From NCBI GenBank assembly GCA_023230455.1, contig JALNXH010000007.1:1-64000 (forward strand): a DNA stretch of 64,000 bases, given 5' to 3'. A program made the translations under genes and the position numbers. Below the pieces are notes generated by a model, which ran no database searches, was not told the origin of the DNA, and worked only from the letters and a program-made list of their open reading frames with translations. How positions within the stretch are numbered: position 1 is the first letter of the stretch; each line of letters starts with the position of its first letter. The DNA comes from Rhodocyclaceae bacterium. Lineage in GTDB: Bacteria > Pseudomonadota > Gammaproteobacteria > Burkholderiales > Rhodocyclaceae. Below, one piece after another: positions 6,560-16,526 of the stretch.

Positions 6560-6644
6560 TGGTGCCCAGGAAGGGACTCGAACCCCCACGTATTTCTACG
6601 CCAGAACCTAAATCTGGTGCGTCTACCAATTTCGCCACCTGGGC
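6560..6644 (-). tRNA. tRNA-Leu (anticodon UAG)
   Basis: On the minus strand a complete class II cloverleaf is readable: 7-bp acceptor stem GCCCAGG/CCTGGGC, anticodon stem CCAGA/TCTGG around loop TTTAGGT (anticodon TAG), a short variable arm, T-loop GTTCGAGTCC and an encoded CCA. Total length is 85 bases. It reads CUA and other CUN leucine codons. Confidence 0.95.
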
Positions 6645-6686
6645 AAGCGAGGGACGGATTTTACCCGTAGCCGTCGGCCAGCGGTT

Positions 6687-7514
6687 ATGCTTCGCGCCGC
6701 CATGGCTGTCGATCATTACGAAAACTTTCCCGTTGCTTCCGTTCTGCTGCCGCGCGCCCTGCGCGAGCCCGTCGCGGCCATTTACGGCTTCGCCCGCCGT
6801 GCCGATGACTTCGCCGACGAGGGTAATCTAGTTAACGAACAACGTCTGGCCCTGCTGGAAAATTATCGGCAGGAACTCGATGCCATCGAGCATGGTGCAC
6901 CGACGCAGAATCCGATTTTCGTCCGCCTGCGTCCGGTGATCGAGCGTTACGCCTTGCCTCTCGGACTGTTCCGCGATCTGCTCGACGCTTTCGCCCAGGA
7001 TGTGGTCAAGGACCGCTACGCGAATTACGCGGACCTGCTCGACTATTGCCGCCGCTCGGCCGACCCGGTGGGCCGCCTGCTGCTGCATCTATTCGACGCC
7101 GTCAGTGACGAAAACCTGCGCCAGTCCGATGCCGTATGCAGCGCGCTGCAACTCATCAACCATTGGCAGGACCTGGCGATCGACCTGCGCAAGAATGGCG
7201 GCGGCCGTATCTATCTGCCCGCCGATGAAATGGCTGCCTTCGGCGTCGGTGTGTCGCAGCTGCGCGAGCAGCGCTGCGACGACAACTTTCGTGCGCTGAT
7301 GCGCTTCCAGGTCAACCGTGCCCGCGCGTTGATGAATTCAGGTGCTCCGCTGGGTCGCCGCCTGCCGGGGCGGATGGGGTTGGAAATTCGCGCCATCGTC
7401 GCCGGCGGCCTGCGCGTCCTGGACAAGCTGGAGGCCGTAAACTACGACGTCTTCGATCGTCGCCCCACCCTTACCACCCTCGACTGGCCGCGCATCCTGC
7501 TCAAAGCCCTATGA
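6687..7514 (+). CDS. hpnC: Hydroxysqualene synthase HpnC
   Basis: This 275-residue member of the squalene/phytoene synthase fold has a first aspartate-rich motif DDFAD (40-44) and a second region QDLAIDLRKNGGGRIYLP. In the HpnCDE route HpnD makes presqualene diphosphate from two farnesyl diphosphates, HpnC converts it to hydroxysqualene and HpnE reduces that to squalene. Gene order hpnC-hpnD-hpnE with overlaps is typical. The ATG at 6702 (MAVDHYENFPVAS) is an equally good start. The stop overlaps hpnD by four bases. No squalene-hopene cyclase lies in this window. Confidence 0.92.
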   Translation: MLRAAMAVDHYENFPVASVLLPRALREPVAAIYGFARRADDFADEGNLVNEQRLALLENYRQELDAIEHGAPTQNPIFVRLRPVIERYALPLGLFRDLLDAFAQDVVKDRYANYADLLDYCRRSADPVGRLLLHLFDAVSDENLRQSDAVCSALQLINHWQDLAIDLRKNGGGRIYLPADEMAAFGVGVSQLREQRCDDNFRALMRFQVNRARALMNSGAPLGRRLPGRMGLEIRAIVAGGLRVLDKLEAVNYDVFDRRPTLTTLDWPRILLKAL

Positions 7515-8344
7515 CCAACGACGAATATTGCCGGCACAAAGCAGCCGACAGCGGCTCAAGCTTCTATTACAGCTTCTTCTTCCTCGAACCGCCGCGACGC
7601 CAGGCCATCATGGCGCTCTACGCGTTCTGCCGCGAGGTGGATGACGCAGTGGACGAATGCAGCGATCCCGAAGTTGCCCAGGCCAAGCTCAACTGGTGGC
7701 GCAGCGAGGTCGCGGCGCTCTATCACGGTACCCCGAGCCACCCGGTAACGCGAGCCTTGGCTTCCGTCCTGCCGCGCTACCCCCTGACCGAGGAACATCT
7801 GCTTGAAATCATCGACGGCATGCAGATGGATCTGGAGCAGGCGCGCTACGCCGATTTCAAGTCGTTGCACCTGTACTGCTACCGCGTCGCCAGCGTGGTC
7901 GGCCTGCTCGCTGCCGAAATCTTCGGCTACCGCAACCGTCAGACACTCAAGTACGCCCACGACCTGGGACTGGCGTTCCAGCTTACCAACATCATCCGCG
8001 ACGTCGGCGAAGATGCCCGCCGCGGCCGTATCTATCTGCCAATGGACGAACTGGAGCGCTTCAATGTCCCTGCCGCCGACATCCTCAACGCCCGGCACAG
8101 CGAAAACTTCACCGCGCTGATGCAGTTCCAGGTGCAACGCGCGCAGCAAACCTACGACTCAGCCTTCGCGCAGTTGCCGGCCGAGGACCGCCGCTCACAG
8201 CGTGCCGGGGTGATCATGGCGGCGATCTACCGCACGTTGCTCAATGAAATTGCCAACGATGGTTACCGGGTGCTCGACCACCGGATCATTCTGACCCCGC
8301 TGCGCAAGCTCTGGATTGCCGGCCGCACATGGTTGAAGGGTTAG
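7511..8344 (+). CDS. hpnD: Presqualene diphosphate synthase HpnD
   Basis: This 277-residue trans-isoprenyl synthase has the two Mg-diphosphate binding motifs in canonical form, DDAVDE (44-49) and NIIRDVGEDARRGRIYLP. It condenses two farnesyl diphosphate molecules to presqualene diphosphate in hopanoid precursor synthesis. Its ATG overlaps the hpnC stop (ATGA) and its end overlaps hpnE by 16 bp, so the three proteins are translated from one message. Confidence 0.94.
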   Translation: MTNDEYCRHKAADSGSSFYYSFFFLEPPRRQAIMALYAFCREVDDAVDECSDPEVAQAKLNWWRSEVAALYHGTPSHPVTRALASVLPRYPLTEEHLLEIIDGMQMDLEQARYADFKSLHLYCYRVASVVGLLAAEIFGYRNRQTLKYAHDLGLAFQLTNIIRDVGEDARRGRIYLPMDELERFNVPAADILNARHSENFTALMQFQVQRAQQTYDSAFAQLPAEDRRSQRAGVIMAAIYRTLLNEIANDGYRVLDHRIILTPLRKLWIAGRTWLKG

Positions 8345-9645
8345 CTGCCGCGCGGCAGCGGCCGATCGCCGTCATCGGCGGCGGCTATGCCGGATTCGCC
8401 GCCGCCGTGGAATTGGCCGCTGCCGGTGTCGCAGTGGAGGTTTTCGAAGCCTCGCGCAGCCTTGGCGGTCGCGCCCGCGGCGTCGATATCGACGGAGTGC
8501 GGCTGGATAACGGGCAGCACATCCTGGTCGGTGCCTATCGCGAGACCTTGCGCCTGATGCGCCGGGTGGGTGCGGCGCCGGAACGCTGCCTGCAACGCCT
8601 GCCGTTGTTGCTCGAACTTCCCGGACGGCTGCGCATCGCCGCGCCCGACTGGCCGGCGCCGCTGCACTTGGCGGCCGCGCTGATCGGCGCACAGGGCTTG
8701 TCGGCGGGCGAAAAGTGGGCCGCCGTGCGCTTCATGCTCGGCCTGAAGTTGACCCGCTATCGTCTCCAAAACGACATAAGCGTCGCCGCGCTGATTGCCA
8801 CACAGCCGCTGCCGTTGCGGCGCTACCTGTGGGAGCCGCTCTGTATAGCCACGCTCAATACGCCGCCGGACGAGGCTTCGGCCCAGGTATTCCTCAACGT
8901 GCTACGCGACACGCTGGGTGCCGGGCGGAAGGATTCCGACCTGCTGCTGCCGTGCGTCGATCTTTCGCGGATGTTTCCGGAGCCGGCCGCCGAATTCGTT
9001 GCTGGGCACGGCGGCCAGATCGTCCGCGGTAGCCGCATCACCCAGCTTGAAAAGGGCGATGACGGCTGGTCTCTGCGCGCCGGGGAAGCCCGCCACGGCC
9101 CCTACCGCCAGTTGATCCTGGCCGTCGCCCCGCAGCACGCCACCGCGCTGCTGCCCTCCGCTCCGGCTTGCAAAGCGCTGCGCGAGACGCTCGCCGCTCT
9201 GCGCTACCAACCCATCGTCACTGTCTGGTTGCAGTACCCACCTCAAGTGCGACTGGCCGCACCGATGCTTGGCGCCGGCGACGGCCTGCTGCAATGGCTG
9301 TTCGACCGCGGCCAGTTGGGCGGCCCGCCGGGTCTGCTGGCCGCGGTAATCAGCGCCGAAGGGCGCCATCAGCCGCTCGATCACGACGAACTCGCCAGTC
9401 GCCTGCACGCCGAGGCAGCCCGTATCGTGCCGCAGCTGCCGTCGCCGTTGTGGCATCGGGTGATCGTCGAACAGCGCGCCACCTTCGCTTGCCTGCCCGG
9501 GATGCGCAGGCCGCCGTTGCAGACGCCCCTCCCCGGCCTGCTGCTGGCCGGGGACTATGTGGCAAGCGATTATCCGGCCACCCTCGAAGGCGCGGTGCGC
9601 AGCGGCGTTGCCGCCGCCGGCGCGGTGCTGGCCGGGAATGACTGA
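8329..9645 (+). CDS. hpnE: Squalene-forming FAD-dependent desaturase/reductase HpnE
   Basis: This 438-residue amine-oxidase-fold flavoprotein has the dinucleotide motif VIGGGYAGFAAAVELA near residues 15-30 and a C-terminal FAD segment LLLAGDYVASDYPATLEGAVRSG. HpnE reduces hydroxysqualene to squalene. It is the third gene of the hpnCDE operon and starts inside hpnD. Length and motif positions fit the family, with no truncation. Confidence 0.92.
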   Translation: MVEGLAAARQRPIAVIGGGYAGFAAAVELAAAGVAVEVFEASRSLGGRARGVDIDGVRLDNGQHILVGAYRETLRLMRRVGAAPERCLQRLPLLLELPGRLRIAAPDWPAPLHLAAALIGAQGLSAGEKWAAVRFMLGLKLTRYRLQNDISVAALIATQPLPLRRYLWEPLCIATLNTPPDEASAQVFLNVLRDTLGAGRKDSDLLLPCVDLSRMFPEPAAEFVAGHGGQIVRGSRITQLEKGDDGWSLRAGEARHGPYRQLILAVAPQHATALLPSAPACKALRETLAALRYQPIVTVWLQYPPQVRLAAPMLGAGDGLLQWLFDRGQLGGPPGLLAAVISAEGRHQPLDHDELASRLHAEAARIVPQLPSPLWHRVIVEQRATFACLPGMRRPPLQTPLPGLLLAGDYVASDYPATLEGAVRSGVAAAGAVLAGND

Positions 9646-9669
9646 ACCATTGACCGAAAGGAAAGCACC

Positions 9670-10140
9670 ATGAAGCAACTAGGCCAAGGCCTCTACTGGG
9701 ACGAACTCAAGATCGGCGACCGCTTCCGCACCTGGGGCCGCACCATCACCGATGCCGACATCGTTACCTTCATAAACTGTACCGGGATGCTCGAAGTGTT
9801 GTTCACCGACGAGGAATTTCGCAAGCAGATGCCGTCCAACCCAGGACGCATCGCTCCGGGCGCGCTGGTCTATTCCATCGCCGAAGGCATGCTCTTCGTC
9901 TCTCTGATCCAGGGCACGGGAATGGCGTTCCTGCATACCGAAATCGACGTCAAGGCGCCGGTGCTGGCCGGCGACACCATTCATGTCGAAGTTGAAATCA
10001 CCGAAGTCAGGCCGACCAGCAAGAACGATGGTCGCGGCCTGGTGCGTACCCGCAACGAGGTGAAGAACCAGCGCGGCGAAGTGGTGCTGATCTATACGCC
10101 GCTGCGGCTGTTGAAGGGCTCGGGCACGCCTAGCCGTTGA
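9670..10140 (+). CDS. MaoC-like hotdog-fold dehydratase
   Basis: The protein has 156 residues. DELKIGDRFRTWGRTITDADIVTF opens a MaoC domain, and IAPGALVYSIAEG followed by HTEIDVKAPVLAGDTI continues it. MaoC proteins are enoyl-CoA hydratases or dehydratases of R-specific type. A start with GAAAGGAAAGC just upstream is clear. It follows hpnE by 24 bp and may share its transcript, though a link to squalene synthesis is not evident. The usual catalytic Asp/His pair is not obvious (D28-V-V-T-F then N), so substrate and activity are open. Confidence 0.75.
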   Translation: MKQLGQGLYWDELKIGDRFRTWGRTITDADIVTFINCTGMLEVLFTDEEFRKQMPSNPGRIAPGALVYSIAEGMLFVSLIQGTGMAFLHTEIDVKAPVLAGDTIHVEVEITEVRPTSKNDGRGLVRTRNEVKNQRGEVVLIYTPLRLLKGSGTPSR

Positions 10141-10816
10141 GCCGGCCCGCCGCCAGACGCACTATCCGGTCGCAGCGGGCGGCCAGCGCTACATCGTGGG
10201 TGACCAGGATCAGCGTGGTCCCCGCTTCCGCATTCATGCCGAACATCAGCTCGATGATCGCCGCGCCCGTGGCGGCGTCGAGATTGCCTGTCGGCTCGTC
10301 AGCGAGCAACAGTTTCGGCTGTGGAGCGAAGGCGCGAGCCAGCGCCACGCGCTGTTGTTCGCCGCCGGAAAGATGCTTTGGGTAGTGCCACAGCCGTTCG
10401 CCGAGCCCGACCCGACGCAGCATCGCCTCGGCCTGGGCGCGGGCGCCGGGCACCCCCGCCAACTCAAGCGGCAGCATGGCGTTTTCCAGCGCCGAGAGGG
10501 CCGGTAGCAACTGAAACGACTGGAAGACGAAGCCGAGCCAGCGGCCGCGCAAGGCCGCCCGGCCGTCTTCATCGAGCGCGGAGAGCGACTGTCCGCCGAG
10601 CAGAACCTCGCCGCGACTCGGTGCGTCGAGGCCGGCCATCAAGCCGAGCAACGTGGACTTGCCCGATCCCGAAGCGCCGACGATGGCCACTGCCTCGCCC
10701 GGTGCCACGGCAAAGGAAATGTCGTGCAGAATCCTCAACGTGCCGTCGCCGCTGGGCACATCCTTGCCCAACGCGCGAACCTCGATCACCGCCTGTTGCC
10801 CCTCTGCCCTATCCAC
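10130..10816 (-). CDS. ABC transporter ATP-binding protein (YbbA/LolD family)
   Basis: The protein has 228 residues with Walker A GASGSGKST (47-55), signature LSGGEQQRVALARA and Walker B LLLADEPTGNLD, the last typical of the LolD/MacB/YbbA group. It sits divergent to a TesA-type esterase, as ybbA does in many Proteobacteria. The partner permease (ybbP-like) is absent from the window. The GTG start has AAGGA 7 bases upstream. The start is only 3 bp from the tesA start. The 3' end overlaps the MaoC gene by 11 bp in convergent orientation. Confidence 0.88.
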   Translation of the reverse strand: MDRAEGQQAVIEVRALGKDVPSGDGTLRILHDISFAVAPGEAVAIVGASGSGKSTLLGLMAGLDAPSRGEVLLGGQSLSALDEDGRAALRGRWLGFVFQSFQLLPALSALENAMLPLELAGVPGARAQAEAMLRRVGLGERLWHYPKHLSGGEQQRVALARAFAPQPKLLLADEPTGNLDAATGAAIIELMFGMNAEAGTTLILVTHDVALAARCDRIVRLAAGRLNG

Positions 10817-10819
10817 GCT

Positions 10820-11434
10820 ATGTTCCTTCGTCTGTTCAGCATCCTGTGCATCGGCCTCGCGCTCACCTTTTCCGCCGTCGCCGAAGCGGGGAAAACCATT
10901 CTTGTCTTCGGTGACAGCCTTTCCGCCGGCTTCGGTCTGGCCCGTGAGCAGAGCTGGCCTAGTCTGCTGGCGCAGCGTCTGGAAGCCCAGCGCAGCGTCT
11001 ACCGGGTGGTCAATGCAAGCATTTCAGGCGAAACCAGCGCCGGCGGCCGTTCCCGCATCGCCGCCGCGCTGGCCGAATTCGAGCCGACCGTGGTGGTGGT
11101 CGCACTCGGCGCCAACGATGGCCTGCGCGGCCTGCCCGCCGCGCAACTGCGCGAGAACCTGACCGCCATCGTGCGCGCCGCCCGCGAGCGCCGGGCGCGA
11201 GTGCTACTGATCGGAATGAAACTGCCGCCGAACTACGGCACCGATTATGGCATCGACTTCGAGCGCAGCTTCGCCGGCGTCGCCAAGGCCGGGAAATGCA
11301 CATTGCTGCCGTTCCTGCTCGAACCCGTCGCCGCCGACCGCACCGCCTTTCAGGCCGACGGACTGCATCCGGTGGCCGCCGCGCAGCCGAGAATTCTCGA
11401 TCACGTCTGGCAGGCGCTGAAGCCTCTGCTTTAG
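10820..11434 (+). CDS. tesA: TesA-type arylesterase/lysophospholipase (SGNH hydrolase)
   Basis: This 204-residue SGNH hydrolase has a signal peptide (about 1-23), block I FGDSLSAG with nucleophile Ser33, block II SGETSAGG, block III GANDG and block V DGLHP with the catalytic Asp/His. TesA is a periplasmic thioesterase, esterase and lysophospholipase. I chose the ATG at 10820 because it gives a proper signal peptide; the longer frame lies antisense to the ABC gene. No good ribosome site is visible, and the promoter must lie inside the divergent gene. Confidence 0.92.
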   Translation: MFLRLFSILCIGLALTFSAVAEAGKTILVFGDSLSAGFGLAREQSWPSLLAQRLEAQRSVYRVVNASISGETSAGGRSRIAAALAEFEPTVVVVALGANDGLRGLPAAQLRENLTAIVRAARERRARVLLIGMKLPPNYGTDYGIDFERSFAGVAKAGKCTLLPFLLEPVAADRTAFQADGLHPVAAAQPRILDHVWQALKPLL

Positions 11435-11444
11435 CGAACGCGCC

Positions 11445-12023
11445 CTAGCCGCCGGGCAGTGCCAGCTCGGCAGTCGCGCCCTTCACCGCGCAGATGCGCT
11501 GGATCACCGCCGCCTTCGGGGTATCCACCCGCCCCTGTTCGAAAGCGACCACAGTCAGCCGATTGCGTACCGCTTCAAGCAATTCGCCGGAACGCAGCAG
11601 AAATGCCGGACTCGACGGCTTGCCCAGGCGTTCGTTACCGCTCATGAAGGTTTCGTAGATCAGCACCCCGCCAGTCTCCAGACAATTGACGATCTGCGGC
11701 AACAGCGGCCTGTGCAGGTAGTTGGTGACGACGATGGCGTCGAAGGCGCGCCCGTAGTACGGCCAGGGCCCCTCCTCCAGATCGGCAACGCGGGTCAGCA
11801 CGCCATCGAGGCCGGCAAGCGTAGCGAGTGCCTCGGCATCGCGATCCACCGCTTCGACGCGAAACCCGCGGCCAGCCAGCCAGCGGACGTGCCGGCCCTG
11901 GCCGCTGGCCAGATCGAGAACGCTGCCACCGGGCGCGATCAACTGCGAAAAGCGGCTCACCCACGCCGAAGGTTCCGCGAGTCGATGGAGAATGCGGTCA
12001 ATGGTATGTTGTTCGACGTTCAT
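11445..12023 (-). CDS. Class I SAM-dependent methyltransferase
   Basis: The protein has 192 residues. Motif I is LDLASGQGRHVRWLAGRG, followed by VEAVDRDAEAL and the motif-IV region FDAIVVTNYLHRPLLPQI, close to TehB-like small methyltransferases. LIYETFMSGNE at the third strand resembles a group of conserved betaproteobacterial proteins of unknown substrate. I placed the start at MNVEQHTIDRIL; an ATG at 12110 would overlap the divergent gene. It is convergent with tesA. Confidence 0.82.
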   Translation of the reverse strand: MNVEQHTIDRILHRLAEPSAWVSRFSQLIAPGGSVLDLASGQGRHVRWLAGRGFRVEAVDRDAEALATLAGLDGVLTRVADLEEGPWPYYGRAFDAIVVTNYLHRPLLPQIVNCLETGGVLIYETFMSGNERLGKPSSPAFLLRSGELLEAVRNRLTVVAFEQGRVDTPKAAVIQRICAVKGATAELALPGG

Positions 12024-12108
12024 GGGCGCATTGTCGCCGAAGACCGAAATTGCGCCAATCGGTAACGATTGTCGTTGGATAATGGCGGCGAAAAGAGACC
12101 CGGACATC

Positions 12109-14799
12109 ATGCATAGCGAACGACATTATCTGACCCCCCTGTTCGAACCGCAGTCGATCGCCATCGTCGGTGCTTCGGAGCGTGGCGATTCGATCGGCGC
12201 GACGGTGGTACGCAACATTCTCGAAGCCGCCTTCAAGGGCCGCATCTACTGCATCAACCCTCGCCATCACTCGATCTTCGGCCAGCCGGCGTATGCCCAT
12301 CTGAAGGATCTGCCGGAGCGCGTGGATCTGGCTGTCATTTGCACGCGCGCCGCCTTGGTGAACGAAATCGTCGCCGAGTGCGGCAAGGCCGGGGTACGTT
12401 ACGCTATGGTGATCAGCGGCGGATTTTCCGAAGTCGGCCCCGACGGCATCGCGCTGGAAAAGGCCATGCTTGACATCGCGCGTCGTTATCGGATGCGGAT
12501 ACTCGGGCCCAACTGCCTGGGTTTGGTGCGTCCGGCCAATAACGTCCATCTCTCCTTCACCAAGGGCGCCGTGTTGCCCGGTACGGTGGGGCTGATTTCC
12601 CAATCCGGCGCGCTAACCACCGCCGTCCTCGACTGGGCGGCCCCCAACAAGGTTGGATTTTCCGCTGTGGTGTCGCTGGGGACGGAAAGCGACGTCGACT
12701 TCGGCGAAGCCCTCGATTACCTGGTGTCCGACCATCGCACCGAAAACATCTTTCTCTACATCGAAAGTATCCGCAACGCCCGCCGTTTCATGAGTGCACT
12801 GCGCGCCGCGGCGCGAATCAAGCCAGTGCTATTGATCAAGGTCGGACGCAACCCGGCGGGCGAGCGGGCGATCTTTTCCCATACCGGCGCCCTGGTCGGC
12901 AACGACGACGTATTCGATGCGGCACTGCAGCGGGCCGGAGTCGTCCGCCTGCAAAGCTTCGACCAGCTCTATGCAGCGGTATCCGCCCTGTACCTGCATC
13001 TCCATCCCAACGGTAACCGCCTGGCCATCGTCACCAACGGCGGCGGCCCGGGCGCGATGGCCGCCGACCATGCTGCTGACATTGGCATCCCGATCGCCTC
13101 GCTGACCGAGGCCACCCTCTCCCGCCTCGATGCCGTCCTGCCTTCGCACTGGCCGCGCAGCAATCCGGTGGACATCATCGGCGACGCCGATCCGGCACGC
13201 TTCGGCGCGGCGCTGGAAGCCTGCCTGGCCGACCCGCAGGTCGACGGCGCACTGGTGATCCTGACGCCGCAGGCAATGTCCGACCCGACCCAGGCCGCGC
13301 GCGTGGTGATCGAACAATCGCACAAGTCGAAGAAACCGCTGATTACCTGCTGGATGGGCGAGGAACAGGTCCGCGAAGGCCGGTTGCTGCTGCGCAGCTC
13401 AGGCCTGTCGACCTTCCGCACGCCGGAGCCGGCCGTGGAAATGTTCGCCCACATCACCCGCTACTACCGTAACCAGAAGCTGCTGATGCAGGTACCCACC
13501 TCGGTGACCGACGATCACGCCGAACCGCTGCTGGACAGCGCCAAGCTGCTGATCGAGACGGCTTTGGCAGAAGGCCGGACGCAACTCAGCGAAATGGAGT
13601 CGAAGGCGTTGCTGGCGGCTTTTCACATTCCCATCGCCCGTGCGGTGGTGGCCCATTCGGCGGATGAAGCCGCGCGTCTGGCGCACGATGTCGGCCTGCC
13701 GGTGGCGATGAAGGTCGTCGCTGCGGCGATCGCGCACAAGGCCGAAGCCGGCGGCGTCCGCCTCAACCTGCATTCGCTCAACGCGGTGCGCGGCGCCTAC
13801 GAGGAAATTATCGAGGAAGTACGCGCCCATTCGCCTTCAGCGCGCATCGACGGTATTTCGATCGAGCCGATGGTCCTCAAGGCCAATGGCCGGGAACTGC
13901 TGATCGGAGTCATCGACGACCGTGTCTTCGGCCCGGCGATCACCCTCGCTGCCGCCGGCGCCAACGGCGAGCCGGGCAGCAAGCGGGTGGTGGCGCTGCC
14001 GCCATTGAACCGCTTCCTGGTCAGCGACATGCTCAATGCCGAGTCGCTGAAATCCCGCCTCGGTGAGCAGCGCAACGCCCCCGCGGTCGACATGGAATCG
14101 ATGGAAACCCTGTTGCTGCGTGTATCGGAAATGGTCTGCGAACTGCCGTGGATCAAGGAAATGGAGATCAGCCCGCTGATCGTCGACGACGAAGGCGCCG
14201 TCGCCGTCGATGCGCGCATCATCCTCGCGCCGTTGACGACCGACGCCGAACCTTACGACCACATGGCGATCCACCCCTATCCGTCGCATTTCCATGCCGA
14301 ATACCTCGGCCGCGATGGCACCCGGGTCGCCATCCGCCCGATCCGGCCCGAAGATGCCCAACTGTCGAGGGCCTTTGTCGACGGCCTGTCGCCCGAGAGT
14401 CGCTATTTCCGTTTCATGAACGCGATCCGTGAACTTTCGTCGGCACAATTGATCCGCCTCACGCAGATCGATTACGACCGGGAAATGGCATTCATCGCCA
14501 TCGAGGGAGAGGACGGAGCAGCCAAGGAAGTCGGCGCGGTTCGCTACGCGATCAACCCCGATGGCGAGTCCTGCGAATTTGCCATCGTCGTCGCCGACGA
14601 CTGGCAAGGCAAAGGCCTGGCACGGCGATTGATGGAACTCCTGATTCAGGCAGCACAAAAGAAAGGCTTGCAGTACATGACCGGCGAATTCCTCGCAGAA
14701 AATTCGCGCATGCTCAAGTTCGTCGCCAGCCTCGGCTTCGAGCTGCACGTACATCCGGACGATCCGGCCTTGCGGCTCGGGATACGGGCACTCAAATAG
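12109..14799 (+). CDS. Pat/PatZ-like protein: acyl-CoA synthetase (NDP-forming) domain fused to GNAT acetyltransferase
   Basis: The protein has 896 residues. The order is CoA-binding domain (about 1-130, IAIVGASERGDSIG), succinyl-CoA-ligase-like flavodoxin domains (about 140-460), ATP-grasp domain (about 490-710) and a C-terminal GNAT domain (about 725-890, VVADDWQGKGLARRLMELL). This is the layout of the protein lysine acetyltransferases Pat/PatZ/YfiQ that acetylate acetyl-CoA synthetase. His258 in FSHTGALVG aligns with the phosphohistidine of NDP-forming ligases, so ligase activity may be retained. I chose the ATG preceded by AAAAGAGA. It overlaps the divergent methyltransferase region. Confidence 0.9.
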   Translation: MHSERHYLTPLFEPQSIAIVGASERGDSIGATVVRNILEAAFKGRIYCINPRHHSIFGQPAYAHLKDLPERVDLAVICTRAALVNEIVAECGKAGVRYAMVISGGFSEVGPDGIALEKAMLDIARRYRMRILGPNCLGLVRPANNVHLSFTKGAVLPGTVGLISQSGALTTAVLDWAAPNKVGFSAVVSLGTESDVDFGEALDYLVSDHRTENIFLYIESIRNARRFMSALRAAARIKPVLLIKVGRNPAGERAIFSHTGALVGNDDVFDAALQRAGVVRLQSFDQLYAAVSALYLHLHPNGNRLAIVTNGGGPGAMAADHAADIGIPIASLTEATLSRLDAVLPSHWPRSNPVDIIGDADPARFGAALEACLADPQVDGALVILTPQAMSDPTQAARVVIEQSHKSKKPLITCWMGEEQVREGRLLLRSSGLSTFRTPEPAVEMFAHITRYYRNQKLLMQVPTSVTDDHAEPLLDSAKLLIETALAEGRTQLSEMESKALLAAFHIPIARAVVAHSADEAARLAHDVGLPVAMKVVAAAIAHKAEAGGVRLNLHSLNAVRGAYEEIIEEVRAHSPSARIDGISIEPMVLKANGRELLIGVIDDRVFGPAITLAAAGANGEPGSKRVVALPPLNRFLVSDMLNAESLKSRLGEQRNAPAVDMESMETLLLRVSEMVCELPWIKEMEISPLIVDDEGAVAVDARIILAPLTTDAEPYDHMAIHPYPSHFHAEYLGRDGTRVAIRPIRPEDAQLSRAFVDGLSPESRYFRFMNAIRELSSAQLIRLTQIDYDREMAFIAIEGEDGAAKEVGAVRYAINPDGESCEFAIVVADDWQGKGLARRLMELLIQAAQKKGLQYMTGEFLAENSRMLKFVASLGFELHVHPDDPALRLGIRALK

Positions 14800-14807
14800 G
14801 GACCGGC

Positions 14808-15397
14808 ATGCCAGCGAACAGCCAATCGCGCTGCCCCTGGTGCGGCGAAGACCCGCTGTATCGGGCCTACCACGACAGCGAATGGGGGATGCCCAACCAC
14901 GACGAGCGCACCTTGTTCGAATTTCTCATCCTCGAAGGCGCCCAGGCCGGGCTTTCCTGGATCACCATTCTGCGCAAGCGTACGGCCTACCGCCGCGCCT
15001 TCGACGGCTTCGATGCTGAGCGGATGGCGCGTTACGGCGAGGCCGAAACCGCAAGGCTGCTGGGCGACGCCGGTATCGTCCGCAATCGCCTGAAGATCGC
15101 CGCGGCTATCGGCAATGCCCGCGCCTACCTGGCGTTGCGCGAGGAACGCGGCGGGCTCGATCCATATGTGTGGAGTTTTGTGGACGGCCGCCCGATCGTC
15201 AATACCTGGACCTCGATGAACGAAGTACCGGCACGCACAGCAGTCTCCGATGCGCTGTCGAAGGATCTTGCCCGCCGCGGCTTCAAGTTCGTCGGTTCGA
15301 CGATCTGCTATGCCTACATGCAGGCCGTCGGCCTGGTGAACGACCATCTGCTCGGCTGCTATCGGCATGCCGCCTGCGCCGCCGCAGGGGAAGCGTC

Positions 15398-15401
<4 letters not shown>
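14808..15401 (+). CDS. tag: DNA-3-methyladenine glycosylase I
   Basis: The protein has 197 residues with RCPWCGEDPLYRAYHDSEWG at the N-terminus and NDHLLGCYRH near the end. Together they supply the zinc-binding Cys/His set of Tag, and GAQAGLSWITILRKR is the family's recognition segment. It removes 3-methyladenine from alkylated DNA. It follows the Pat-like gene by 8 bp and overlaps the convergent protease gene by 4 bp. Length is normal. Confidence 0.95.
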
Positions 15402-16510
<1,109 letters not shown>

Positions 16511-16526
16511 GCGCCCCTCCTTTCCC

